64,000 nt of DNA from Anaeromassilibacillus senegalensis (GCF_001261775.1 NZ_LN868535.1:62001-126000), one strand, 5' to 3'; shown: positions 33,483-45,328, counted from the first letter of the stretch. Notes: generated by a model from the sequence alone, not told the origin. Translations and numbers: made by a program.

Positions 33483-36068
33483 TTACCGTGTCGGATTGTT
33501 GCGCAGGCTTGGGTAGAATCCATCTGTTATATCCCAGACGGCGGTATCCCATCCCGCATAGGTACTTGCCGCTTTCAGTTCTTCCTGTGTCTTTTTGGTT
33601 CCATTCAGGTAGCTGCCGGAATAATCGTCCCAAACCGTGGAAGCAGCGCCCTTTACGTTAAAGTTGCCGCTCTGGAAGAACACACCAGAGACCGTGCCCG
33701 TCCGGTGGCCCACCGCGGGTTGTGCGGTACGTCCTGTCGCTGTCGACGGATTCACCGTATTGGTTGTGTCAATGGCCGCATAAGTATAGCTGTTTTTAAT
33801 TGACGATAAGCCATCACCGACCAGTCCGGCCACGCCGCCGCTTTGCGTATGCGCGCCTTTGACGGACCCGGACGACCAGCAGTTGCTTACTGTTCCGCTG
33901 TTGCGCGCCGCGCCCGCAATGCCGCCCGCCGCGCTGCTGGAGCTGTCCAGGCTGCCGGTAAAGAAACATTCGGAAACCGGAATATTGACGTTGCCCACGA
34001 CGCCGCCCGCCGGTCCCGCCGAGGCGGTGATATTTGCACTGGACGAGCACTGTGAAATATGTCCCCCGTTATAGGAAGAATAACGGGTCGACAGTGTCGC
34101 CCCGATGACGCCGCCCGCGCCCGGACCCTTCGTATTGATTGTACCGCTGGTGTGGCAATTCTCCGCCGAAGCACCGTACATGAAACCGGCCACAATGCCC
34201 GCGTGATAATTCGTCCCGTTGGTGGTAACGGTGATATTCGCATTCTCTACCACTACATTGCGCAGTTTGACTTCGCCTTTGCCTGTGCTGTCATATACCG
34301 TACCAAATAGCCCAGTATACGGTTGGGTGGAATCCGCCGCACGGCTGATGGTCAGGTTGGTAATTTTATAGCCGTTGCCGTCAAAGCCGCCCTTAAACCA
34401 GCTCGATGCATAAACCACGCCACCGATCGGCGTCCAGTTGGCATAACCGGAAAGGTCGATATCATTGCTCAGCTTGTAGTATTTATTTAACCCATTGCGG
34501 ATTGCGTTCAGTTCCTCCGGCGTTGTGATGTAAATTGCTTGTTCCCAGGAGGTGCCGTCTCCGCTCACCGGCGGCTCCGAACGCACGGTAAACCCAACAG
34601 TGTCCGGCGTGACGCCGTCCGCCGTAATTTCCACCTGTGCGCTTTGATCTGCCTCTGCAAGCTGGTAGCCACCCGGCAGCTTGGAGGAATCCGGCGTCAC
34701 CTCGACGGAATCGCCGGCCTTGCCTTCTATGGACTGCTTATAAGAACCAACTATCGCGTTTGCATTGCCCTGATCCAGCCACTGCACCGTGACCTCACGG
34801 GTAACCTGCTCGTGCTTTTCGCGGACAAGGAAATTCACCGTTTCAGGGTCCGTACCATCTTCTGTAATGGTCACGGCGGCCTTCTGCACCGGGTCCGGCA
34901 CCAGTTCATAGCCCTCCGGCAGCTTCAAAACGTCGGGATAAACGGTTTGCTCCCCGCCAACCTTGCCTGTCAGCTTCTTCCTATAGGAGCCGACATTGCG
35001 GTTGTCCGCCTCGTCGATCCAGTTGATGGTCAGTTCGCGGTCAACCGCGTCAGACACGCGCTTGACGGTAAAGGCAATCTCCGCCGGCTCCGCGGAACCG
35101 GTCTCCACATTGAGCTTGATTTTTTCCGACTGGAACGCCGGGTCGTACCGGTAAGCCGTCGGCACGCTTACCATATGGCTGGTCAGCGTCTTTTCCTCCG
35201 AAGCAATGACGTCTTCAAAGGTATAGACGGTACGCGCCACTTCCTCGCCGTTTTCCTTGAAAAGCACCGTGACGGAAATGTCCTGCACGGGATCGTCCGG
35301 CCCCGGCGTCGGCCGCACGGTGGAGGATGTCCCGTCACCGATGTCCGCGCCCAGCTCTGTCTGCCCGGCCTGTACCACGAAGTTGGCATGGAAATGCTCC
35401 GCCTGATGGTCGTTGCCTACGATTTCCGGAATCCATCCGGCTACGAGGTATTGCACACTGTTCCCTGCCGGCAACGGGTCTTCCGTCGTGTAAGGCTGGT
35501 AATGGGTCTCCATGAGGTCCAGTGGGACGCCGTCTTCGTCGCATACCAACTGCCAGTCGGGTGTGTCCATCATCCCTTTGTTTTCAAAAAGGAGCACTTT
35601 CAGAATATTCTTCAAATTGTAGGCGTCGGCACACGGAATTTTCCCTTCCTGATAGACACCGCCGTTTTCCCGCATGATCACGTTGCTGATCGTATGATCT
35701 TCAGGGCCCGCGTCCGCAATGCGCAGCACCACCTGCATCGGCAAGCTCCCCGCGTTGGATACCGTCACCGGGCGATACGCCGTTGAACCCGTGTCGCCAT
35801 CCTGCAACGTCTGCGCGATCCCCAGCGCTTCTGTTTTCATCTGTTCCAATGTCAGAGGGCGCAGGTTTTTAAATTCCATCGGCTCGGTTCCCGTACCGCC
35901 GTCCCCGGTATCGAGGGAAAGGTCAAATGTGCCCGCCTCAAAATTCATGACCGTGTCGTCCGCGTCGACAAACCAGGCGGCGGTCGCACTGATGACAAGC
36001 GTCAGCACCACCAGAAGCGATATTGCAGAGAGCACGATATGCCTCTGCTTCACAGTTCTCTTATTCAT
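33483..36068 (-). CDS. TasA/CalY-like N-terminus with MucBP-type and GLUG repeats, cell-surface protein
   Basis: An 861-residue exported protein. The N-terminus (about 8-55: SAISLLVVLTLVISATAAWF then DDTVMNFEAGTFDLSL) is the signal/first-strand pattern of TasA/camelysin-like proteins processed by SipW-type signal peptidase. Three beta-repeats of about 75 residues follow (about 260-490), each with a pattern like VTVQWLDQGN...VGSYKQSIEGKAGD, close to MucBP/adhesin repeats. The C-terminal 340 residues carry GLUG-type repeats (AGGVIGA, AGGVVGN, AGGIAGA, SGGVAGLVG). No LPxTG motif, SLH domain or C-terminal anchor is seen (it ends LRNNPTR), so attachment is unexplained. It is probably an adhesin or biofilm fibre-associated protein. 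No sipW gene is in the window. Confidence 0.8.
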   Translation of the reverse strand: MNKRTVKQRHIVLSAISLLVVLTLVISATAAWFVDADDTVMNFEAGTFDLSLDTGDGGTGTEPMEFKNLRPLTLEQMKTEALGIAQTLQDGDTGSTAYRPVTVSNAGSLPMQVVLRIADAGPEDHTISNVIMRENGGVYQEGKIPCADAYNLKNILKVLLFENKGMMDTPDWQLVCDEDGVPLDLMETHYQPYTTEDPLPAGNSVQYLVAGWIPEIVGNDHQAEHFHANFVVQAGQTELGADIGDGTSSTVRPTPGPDDPVQDISVTVLFKENGEEVARTVYTFEDVIASEEKTLTSHMVSVPTAYRYDPAFQSEKIKLNVETGSAEPAEIAFTVKRVSDAVDRELTINWIDEADNRNVGSYRKKLTGKVGGEQTVYPDVLKLPEGYELVPDPVQKAAVTITEDGTDPETVNFLVREKHEQVTREVTVQWLDQGNANAIVGSYKQSIEGKAGDSVEVTPDSSKLPGGYQLAEADQSAQVEITADGVTPDTVGFTVRSEPPVSGDGTSWEQAIYITTPEELNAIRNGLNKYYKLSNDIDLSGYANWTPIGGVVYASSWFKGGFDGNGYKITNLTISRAADSTQPYTGLFGTVYDSTGKGEVKLRNVVVENANITVTTNGTNYHAGIVAGFMYGASAENCHTSGTINTKGPGAGGVIGATLSTRYSSYNGGHISQCSSSANITASAGPAGGVVGNVNIPVSECFFTGSLDSSSSAAGGIAGAARNSGTVSNCWSSGSVKGAHTQSGGVAGLVGDGLSSIKNSYTYAAIDTTNTVNPSTATGRTAQPAVGHRTGTVSGVFFQSGNFNVKGAASTVWDDYSGSYLNGTKKTQEELKAASTYAGWDTAVWDITDGFYPSLRNNPTR

Positions 36069-36400
36069 GTTCTACCTCCTCAAAATCCGGTTGCAGCCGG
36101 TATTCCCAGCTTTTCCGGCTTCCGTCCCGCGCTGGACGCTTGTCCAAGGGTCATTGGGGAAGATCGTCAGAAAAGTTGATAAAATCATCCATTTATACGA
36201 TATATATTTTACCATTTTATGGACTGCATTGTAAAGGAGGTTTGCGGCAAAAAGCCGCCAATCTTGCCGGTTATATCTGCTTTTTTCTAAAAGAACGGGC
36301 GCGTTGTAACGCAGCCCTACTATTTACTTTCCTACAAGGTAGGACCTGTGGTCAGCTCGCACTTGTGGCAAGGGTCGTTTTTCACCAGACAGGTAATTTC

Positions 36401-36587
36401 TAAAATGTGTTTTTCCGCTTTTCTAAAAAGCGGCGGGATCAAAGGGCAGAGCCCTTTGTCGTTCTCCGCAGAGAACGAAATTCTTCTTCCTGAGAAGAGC
36501 GAGTGGGAACGAGTGATAGTGCTGTTTACGAGACAGTGGGCTATCTCTGGCGCTTTTCCTGTTTCCCCAGCGCACGCTGGGAATTAA
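36401..36587 (-). repeat. Dispersed intergenic repeat, copy B
   Basis: On the minus strand it reads from a cccagcgcacgctggg hairpin through actcgttcccactcgctctt and the hairpin aaagggctctgcccttt to ggaaaaacacatttt, as in copies A and C. It fills most of the gap 36069-36745. The remaining part holds the leader of the surface-protein gene and a terminator; no gene is supported. Confidence 0.65.
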
Positions 36588-36623
36588 GGCCACATTGTAA
36601 AGTGGCCTTGAAGAAAAGCAAAC

Positions 36624-36684
36624 GGAAACGCCCTTGAATCTGGCTGTGCATCAACAGGCCATTTTCAAAGGCGTTTCCTTTTTA
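36624..36684 (+). terminator. Hairpin with T run
   Basis: Arms ggaaacgcccttgaa and ttcaaaggcgtttcc (one mismatch) are followed by tttttat. The gene it serves is unclear; it may belong to the repeat or to the convergent small gene. Confidence 0.5.
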
Positions 36685-36745
36685 TAGAAAGCTGTTTCCT
36701 TGTACGATTTGGTATCACCATTCCATTTTACAACGGTCCCATCCC

Positions 36746-36985
36746 TTATAAATTCCGTACGATCGCGCGGGCGTGTTCCACCTCTTCCTCTTTGACCAGA
36801 AGCTCCCACAGCATACCGGTCTCGTTCCGCTGAACCGCAGGCGTCCGGACGCTAATCACACCCCTGGTCTGATTCGGCGCGGCGGTCCGGAATTCGATTC
36901 CCTCCGTATTCAATAAGGCTTGCAGGCGAAAAAGCTGATCCCGGTCCACGGTACAATAAACGGTTGTCCATTTCTTATTAAACAT
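36746..36985 (-). CDS. Small DUF2007-like protein, paralogue 1
   Basis: A 79-residue protein (MFNKKWTTVYCTVDRDQLFR ... LLVKEEEVEHARAIVRNL). The pattern of an N-terminal strand, a helix ending LLNTEGIEF, and a C-terminal V..ee.e.A..i helix resembles DUF2007 putative signal-transducing proteins. The assignment is tentative. A near-identical copy lies at 38378-38611 in the same orientation, with the AT-rich regulator island between. Both copies keep VISVRTPAVQR and ETGMLWELLV, so both appear functional. Confidence 0.7.
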   Translation of the reverse strand: MFNKKWTTVYCTVDRDQLFRLQALLNTEGIEFRTAAPNQTRGVISVRTPAVQRNETGMLWELLVKEEEVEHARAIVRNL

Positions 36986-37057
36986 ATTCTTCGCCTTCTT
37001 CTAAATAATAAAAAATCATTATATTCTCATTAAGCTTATTTGCTAAATTGAAAATGC

Positions 37058-37411
37058 CTATTTAATCCCAAATGACTTTTTATATTCATCCAGAGAGGTT
37101 ATAAACGCTCTTACTGCTATTAACTCTGCTTCGTCCATTTGCTCAACATCAGAGATTATTTTCCGTTGTATGGGAGTCAATTCCCTGGCCTTGCTTTGTT
37201 GTTTCATTTTAGGATCACTCCCATCAAGTATCCATTTAATGGAATACCCATAACGTTCCTCAATAAGTGTAGCTGTTGAATTAGATAATCCACTTTCGCC
37301 TTTAAGTAGCTTAGAGATATAGCTCTCAGTAACATTTATACTTTTAGCAAACTCTTTTTGCTTTAATCCATTTTCTGAAATAATCAGTCGAATTCTGTCT
37401 GACAAATTCAT
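37058..37411 (-). CDS. XRE-family transcriptional regulator
   Basis: A 117-residue protein with an N-terminal XRE HTH (LKQKEFAKSINVTESYISKLL, about 16-36) and a C-terminal helical tail (TPIQRKIISDVEQMDEAELI) like that of phage-type repressors. It is AT-rich relative to flanking chromosomal genes. It is divergent from a 57-residue mini-protein gene. The gap contains three direct repeats over both promoters, so autoregulation is likely. Confidence 0.85.
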   Translation of the reverse strand: MNLSDRIRLIISENGLKQKEFAKSINVTESYISKLLKGESGLSNSTATLIEERYGYSIKWILDGSDPKMKQQSKARELTPIQRKIISDVEQMDEAELIAVRAFITSLDEYKKSFGIK

Positions 37412-37445
37412 TTTCCCACCTCGTTTGATTTATCATAACAAATAG

Positions 37446-37511
37446 AATGTAGCAAGTCAAGTTGAGAGCATTGACAATGTAGTAACTCAATGATATTATG
37501 TAGTTAGTCAA
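37446..37511. promoter_or_regulatory. Divergent promoters with three direct-repeat operators
   Basis: The 15-mer [a/t]atgtagNNa[g/c]tcaa occurs at 37446-37460, 37476-37490 and 37497-37511. The rightward promoter is TTGACA (37471-37476), 17 bases, TATTAT (37494-37499), overlapped by repeats 2 and 3. The leftward promoter reads TTGACT ... TATGAT with 17 bases and starts inside repeat 1. Spacings of 30 and 21 bases are close to whole helical turns. Confidence 0.65.
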
Positions 37512-37533
37512 GATAAAAATGGAGGTGTTCAAT

Positions 37534-37707
37534 ATGATGAATAACAATTGTAAAGATGAAATCATCCGTTTTGTGATGAATTCGTCAGATTCGGATAATT
37601 TCATTATTGCAACGTTCATTGCAGGTATGCAAGCAACGAAAAGTGTAAGCTCTAATAAAAACGATGATGATCAGCCTTGTAATCCACCGGAACATTGCTC
37701 TGCATAA
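37534..37707 (+). CDS. Small hypothetical protein under XRE control
   Basis: A 57-residue protein starting MMNNNCKDEIIRFVMNSSDS with the Asp/Asn-rich tail NKNDDDQPCNPPEHC and three cysteines. No family is recognised and it has no membrane segment. The ATG at 37534 follows ggaggtgttcaat. Its promoter is embedded in the operator repeats of the divergent XRE gene, so it is probably the regulator's main target. It could be a small toxin, an antirepressor or a regulator partner; none of these can be shown. Confidence 0.55.
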   Translation: MMNNNCKDEIIRFVMNSSDSDNFIIATFIAGMQATKSVSSNKNDDDQPCNPPEHCSA

Positions 37708-37868
37708 AAGGCCTATTCTGTACAGACAAGCTGTTACCACAGTTCTCCCCCGCAACAAGCAAACAGGAGTTCAGATGACTAATCAGCACCATGAATCCTC
37801 TTAAATTTGTATATAATAAGCTATGAATTACAACCGCAAACACCAACATAAAAGCTGAAGGAAAAACT

Positions 37869-38276
37869 ATGTTTGAATTAAAAAAAGTTTTTTTATCTCA
37901 AAAATATCAAGATTTAGCTAAAAACAAACTGCAAGAGCAATTTGGAATTGATTGGGAACCATTCGTCAACGACATCTTTAAAGTTGTAGGATATCCGGAA
38001 GCATCTAAACCCTATGTTCTCATATTAAATCGATTCGTCCAGGAACGCTTCGTGAGAAAAGAATGGTATGAATACTATTCTGATCAATGGCATTTTGTTG
38101 GCTATTTAACGCGCGAACAGTGTTTACAATTGTATGGGGAAATCAAGGGAGATGACAGCTTTAAACGGTATGGCAAAAACGTGCGGAATAATGATGATAA
38201 ACAAGCTGAAAAGGCCTGTCGCTGTTTTTTAGATGAACACCTTACATTATATCGAAGCTTCAATCTTAATAAATAA
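37869..38276 (+). CDS. Hypothetical protein of the AT-rich island
   Basis: A soluble, charged 135-residue protein rich in aromatic residues (DWEPFVNDIFKVVGYPEA, RKEWYEYYSDQWHFVGYL). No signal, membrane span or known motif is seen. The gene is AT-rich like its neighbours, suggesting acquisition together with the XRE pair. A good terminator follows. The ribosome binding site (gaaggaaaaact) is acceptable. Confidence 0.6.
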   Translation: MFELKKVFLSQKYQDLAKNKLQEQFGIDWEPFVNDIFKVVGYPEASKPYVLILNRFVQERFVRKEWYEYYSDQWHFVGYLTREQCLQLYGEIKGDDSFKRYGKNVRNNDDKQAEKACRCFLDEHLTLYRSFNLNK

Positions 38277-38298
38277 TTCTCTTTGTTTTTCCCAAACA

Positions 38299-38358
38299 AA
38301 AAACAGAACGTATCGTTTAGAATCTTTACAATTCTATGATACGTTCTGTTTTATTTTT
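38299..38358 (+). terminator. Terminator of the island gene
   Basis: Arms aaaacagaacgtatc and gatacgttctgtttt with a long loop are followed by atttttt. It lies between convergent genes. Confidence 0.7.
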
Positions 38359-38377
38359 TATAAATCCAGTATGGGAC

Positions 38378-38611
38378 CTATCGTATGATTGTGTAGGCCC
38401 GCTCCGCGTCCTCTTTCCTGACCAGAAGTTCCCACAGCATACCGGTCTCGTCCCGCTGAACCGCAGGCGTCCGGACGCTAATCACACCCCTGGTCTGATT
38501 CGGGGCGGCGGTTCGGAAGTCGATTCCCTCCGCGTTCAATAAGGCTTGCAGGCGGAAAAGCTGATCCCGATCCACGGTGCTAAAAACGGTTGTCCATTTC
38601 TTTTTAAACAT
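38378..38611 (-). CDS. Small DUF2007-like protein, paralogue 2
   Basis: A 77-residue protein nearly identical to the one at 36746-36985 (shared VDRDQLFRLQALLN and AAPNQTRGVISVRTPAVQR). The DNA is also nearly identical over about 200 bases. The ATG at 38611 follows ggcaggtggaaaat. Differences are concentrated at both ends. Duplication with an inserted island, or two independent insertions of a cassette, would explain the arrangement. Function is unknown. Confidence 0.7.
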   Translation of the reverse strand: MFKKKWTTVFSTVDRDQLFRLQALLNAEGIDFRTAAPNQTRGVISVRTPAVQRDETGMLWELLVRKEDAERAYTIIR

Positions 38612-38626
38612 ATTTTCCACCTGCCT

Positions 38627-38860
38627 TTATTTTTCTTTTCGCGGGTAAGGCTTCTTTTCATCCGTGCGGTCAAGCAGATAATCCACACTCGTATTCCAAA
38701 AGTCAGCAATACCGGACAGCACTTCAATGGGAATTTCCCTTATGTTGTTTTCATAATTGCTGTAGGCACTTCGTGTCAAGTTTAAAAAATCTGCCAGCTC
38801 CTGTTGTGTCTTATCGTTATCTACCCGTAAAATTTTAATTTTATCATATTTCACTTTCAT
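38627..38860 (-). CDS. XRE-family transcriptional regulator
   Basis: A 77-residue single-domain XRE protein (KTQQELADFLNLTRSAYSNYE, about 17-37; VDYLLDRTD tail) of the type found as SinR/immunity-repressor-like proteins. The ATG at 38860 is chosen because the longer frame has no ribosome binding site. It precedes paralogue 2 in the same direction with a 15-base gap, and is divergent from the Cys-rich gene at 38942. A perfect 17-base palindrome lies in between. Confidence 0.83.
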   Translation of the reverse strand: MKVKYDKIKILRVDNDKTQQELADFLNLTRSAYSNYENNIREIPIEVLSGIADFWNTSVDYLLDRTDEKKPYPRKEK

Positions 38861-38878
38861 CACCACGACAAGTATATC

Positions 38879-38926
38879 TGACACAAATTGTGTAATTGAC
38901 TTATGACACAATTTGTGTCATAATAT
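38879..38926. promoter_or_regulatory. Palindromic operators and promoter
   Basis: TGACACAATTTGTGTCA (38904-38920) is a perfect palindrome. A second, slightly imperfect copy tgacacaaattgtgta starts at 38879. The rightward promoter is TTGACT (38896-38901) and TAATAT (38921-38926), with the perfect palindrome filling the 19-base spacer. This is a textbook repressor layout for the divergent XRE protein. Confidence 0.7.
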
Positions 38927-38941
38927 ACAAGAGGTGATTAT

Positions 38942-39169
38942 ATGGATGCCGACTGCAAACAAACCTGTCAAAATTGTGGGTTTTATCGGCAACATTATAT
39001 TTGGAGCAGGAGATTCCAGTCCATTTACTTTGGACACTGTGTTCATCCTCCTCGTATACGGCATTGCCGTCCAACTATGAAGGCCTGCCCCAAATGGATT
39101 CCGCAGGACGAAACTTACGTTAAAAATTATATCCCGCAAACGCAAAAAGAGCCGGACACAGAATCATGA
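38942..39169 (+). CDS. Small Cys-rich protein, second example
   Basis: A 75-residue protein with cysteines in CKQTCQNCGFY, FGHCVHPPRIRHC and MKACPKW. The spacing is suggestive of a zinc or cluster site. No family is recognised. The ATG is preceded by caagaggtgattat. It lies divergent from an XRE gene with operators in between, the same layout as 15592-16165, although the proteins are not clearly homologous. The final codons run into the terminator stem. Confidence 0.6.
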   Translation: MDADCKQTCQNCGFYRQHYIWSRRFQSIYFGHCVHPPRIRHCRPTMKACPKWIPQDETYVKNYIPQTQKEPDTES

Positions 39170-39188
39170 TTCTGTGTCCGGCCTTTTT
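39151..39188. terminator. Bidirectional terminator
   Basis: A perfect inverted repeat gccggacacagaatca / tgattctgtgtccggc with T runs on both sides. It ends the Cys-rich gene and probably ppdK as well. Confidence 0.8.
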
Positions 39189-39238
39189 ATTTCCGCGCGC
39201 TGTTTGACAACGCGGCTATTTTACAGGAAATTTTGCGC

Positions 39239-41872
<2,634 letters not shown>

Positions 41873-42225
41873 TGAACAATACCTCCTAATAAAATTGAAT
41901 AGACGAGCACAGGTCACTCTGTCACAAACTTATTTGCTCAACCTGTATTATAGCAAATTAGCCGTTCAATTGCCAGTTCTTTTTCAATAAAACCAACCGA
42001 TAATTGCAAATTTTCCGCGGGAATTCAGATGAACTTTCACAAAACGCCGGGCAAAACGGAATTAGCGCTTGAAAAATCCTGTACATATGAGATAATAGGC
42101 ATAGTATCCGGATGTGCGTCCTGCCGTCCGGCCGTTCGTATTTTCAAGGCCGCCCGCCGGGCCGGCCTTTTCAGAAAAGTTGAAAATAAAAATAGTCTTT
42201 ATTGTCGCTTTTATCAAAGCGACGT

Positions 42226-42410
42226 ATCCCCGGCGAAGGCCGGGGAACAGAGAAATACCTCAGAGCCAGTTTTCTGTCTCGTAAACAGCCATATCACTCG
42301 TTCCCACTCGCTCTTTTCCGGAACAAGAGTCCCGCTCCTTGCGAGGAGCGGCAAAGGGCGCCGCCCTTTGATCCCGCCGCTTTTCAGAAAAGTGGGAAAA
42401 CACATTATTT
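42226..42410 (+). repeat. Dispersed intergenic repeat, copy C
   Basis: It reads from ccccggcgaaggccgggg (hairpin) through gtctcgtaaacagccatatc, actcgttcccactcgctctt, the hairpin aaagggcgccgcccttt and gtgggaaaacacatt. It occupies the space between the ppdK promoter region and the glmU-like gene; no gene is supported in 41873-42448. The gaggagcg element of copy A is also kept here. Confidence 0.65.
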
Positions 42411-42448
42411 TACTTTAAACCTTATTAAATTACCGGAGGGTTTTGCCT

Positions 42449-43426
42449 ATGCCAGAGCAGACCTGCGCCGTCGTCCTCGCAGCGGGCGAGGGAAAGCGCA
42501 TGAAATCCAACCATCCAAAGGTCCTCTCCGAGGTGCTTTTCAAGCCCATGCTGCAATGGGTACTCGACGCCGCGGAGGGCGCGGGCGTTTCCAGCGTATG
42601 CGTCGTGGCGGGCCACCTGCATGAGCAGGTGGAGCGCTATCTGGAAGCAGCGCAAAAGCCGGACGGCCCCGCGCTGTGCCACGTTCTGCAAACGGAACGC
42701 CGCGGCACGGGCCACGCCGTGATGATGGCGGAGCCATTCCTGCGCGCGCAGGGCGGCGACCACACGCTGATTTTGAACGGCGACGCGCCGTTTGTCAGCG
42801 AAGCGGTCATTCGCGCCGCGCTGGAAAACCACCTGCAAAACGACAGCGCTGTTACGGTCATCACCGCGGAGCTGGACGACCCGGCCGGCTACGGCCGCAT
42901 TGTGCGCGACCCGGCAAACGGCCAGGTGCGCGCCATCGTGGAGCACAAGGACGCGGACGAAGCCACCCTGACGGTGCGGGAAATCAACTCCGGCGCGTAC
43001 TGGTTCCGCACGGAGAACCTGCTCTCCATCCTGGGCTGTCTCAGCAGCGACAACGCGCAGCACGAATATTACCTGACCGACGCGGTGCGTCTGTTAATTG
43101 AACAGAATAAACGGGCGGGCGCCTTTATCGCCGCCGATCCGGACGCGGTACTGGGCGCAAACGACTGCCTGCAGCTGCACTCCCTGAACGAGATCGCCAG
43201 GGAGCGGATTTTGCGCGCCCATATGCTGGAAGGCGTGGAAATCCCCTGCACGGACGGGGTCATCATCGGGCCGGACGTCAAAATCGGACGCTCCACCCGC
43301 ATCCTGCCGAACACCATTTTGCGCGGAAGCTCCTGCGTCGGCGCAGACTGCGTCATCGGGCCGTGCACAATGCTGACCGACCGCACCGTTCCGGATGGAA
43401 CCAGCCTTCCTTTTACGCAGCAATAA
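42449..43426 (+). CDS. glmU: GlmU-like UDP-N-acetylglucosamine pyrophosphorylase lacking the acetyltransferase domain
   Basis: A 325-residue protein. Residues 1-235 form the nucleotidyltransferase domain (AVVLAAGEGKRMKSNHPKVL; Q-T-E-R-RGTGHAVMMAE at about 80; NGDAPFV; YGRIVRDPANGQVRAIVEHK). It ends with about two turns of a left-handed beta-helix (GVIIGPDVKIGRSTRILPN). Full GlmU is about 455 residues and carries glucosamine-1-phosphate acetyltransferase activity in the missing part. It should make UDP-GlcNAc from GlcNAc-1-P, with acetylation supplied elsewhere. The start is the ATG at 42449 after ggaggg. The prs-pth-mfd neighbourhood matches the conserved glmU locus of Firmicutes. Confidence 0.87.
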   Translation: MPEQTCAVVLAAGEGKRMKSNHPKVLSEVLFKPMLQWVLDAAEGAGVSSVCVVAGHLHEQVERYLEAAQKPDGPALCHVLQTERRGTGHAVMMAEPFLRAQGGDHTLILNGDAPFVSEAVIRAALENHLQNDSAVTVITAELDDPAGYGRIVRDPANGQVRAIVEHKDADEATLTVREINSGAYWFRTENLLSILGCLSSDNAQHEYYLTDAVRLLIEQNKRAGAFIAADPDAVLGANDCLQLHSLNEIARERILRAHMLEGVEIPCTDGVIIGPDVKIGRSTRILPNTILRGSSCVGADCVIGPCTMLTDRTVPDGTSLPFTQQ

Positions 43427-43536
43427 TTTTACTTATTTATTTGCCAATCCGGCCGCAGCGCCTTTGATTTGGGAAGCTGCCCCAGGGGTTACCCGGGGGT
43501 GATAGAGTTAACACAAAATATAGGGGGAACGCAAAC

Positions 43537-44493
<957 letters not shown>

Positions 44494-44624
44494 TCCGGCG
44501 GCTCCATATACTGCAAATCAAACAGATCCACGGGCGGGGTAGCATTGCTATCCCGCCTGCTTCTTCTGTAAAAAGAAAACGACCGTTTTCCCCTATTTTC
44601 GATGTACGGCAAAGGAGCATCCCC

Positions 44625-45233
44625 ATGTTTAAAAATCTATTCAAACGGCCCGCGGCTGCGGCCGGTCCGGTGGAATACCTGATCGTCGGCCTGGGCAACC
44701 CCGGCAGCAAATACGAGGGCACGCGGCACAACGCAGGGTTTATGGCGGTGGACCACATCGCGGAACAGGCCGGCGTCAAGATCGACCGCCTCAAATTCAA
44801 GGGCCTGTGCGCCCGCGCCACCGTCGGCGGCAAAAGTGTATTGCTGCTCAAGCCTTCCACCTTTATGAACCTCTCCGGCCAGAGCGTACAGGAGGCCATG
44901 CAGTTCTACAAGCTCCCGGCGGAACACGTCATTGTCCTGTTTGACGACATCTCCCTGCCGGTCGGACGCATACGCATCCGAATGAAGGGCAGCGACGGCG
45001 GGCATAACGGCATGAAAAACATCATATATTTGAGCGGAAAAGACACGTTTCCCCGCATCAAGCTGGGCGTGGGCGCGAAACCAAGCCCGGAGTGGGATCT
45101 CGCCGATTGGGTGCTGAGCCGCTTCACCGGCAAGGAGATGGAGCTGCTCTCCGAGGTGTTCGCGCACGCGGCGGACGCCGCCGGGCTGCTGGTCAACGGG
45201 AACGGCACGGAGGCGATGAACCGGTTCAACTGA
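44625..45233 (+). CDS. pth: Peptidyl-tRNA hydrolase
   Basis: A 202-residue bacterial Pth. The catalytic His is in NPGSKYEGTRHNAGFMAVD (about 36). Other conserved elements are KPSTFMNLSGQSV with the Asn, DDISLPVGRIRIRMKGSDGG and GHNGMKNII. The first 15 residues (FKNLFKRPAAAAG) are an unusual extra lead before the normal start EYLIVGLGNPG. It frees tRNA from prematurely released peptidyl-tRNA. The start at 44625 follows aaaggagcatcccc. It is 131 bases after prs and 95 before mfd. Confidence 0.95.
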   Translation: MFKNLFKRPAAAAGPVEYLIVGLGNPGSKYEGTRHNAGFMAVDHIAEQAGVKIDRLKFKGLCARATVGGKSVLLLKPSTFMNLSGQSVQEAMQFYKLPAEHVIVLFDDISLPVGRIRIRMKGSDGGHNGMKNIIYLSGKDTFPRIKLGVGAKPSPEWDLADWVLSRFTGKEMELLSEVFAHAADAAGLLVNGNGTEAMNRFN

Positions 45234-45328
45234 CCGATTCTCCCCAGAGCTATAAGACGCATCGTATATCTGCCTATTAATATAACAAATTGTAAATCTT
45301 TTTGAAACGCTATGACGGGGAACAACTT

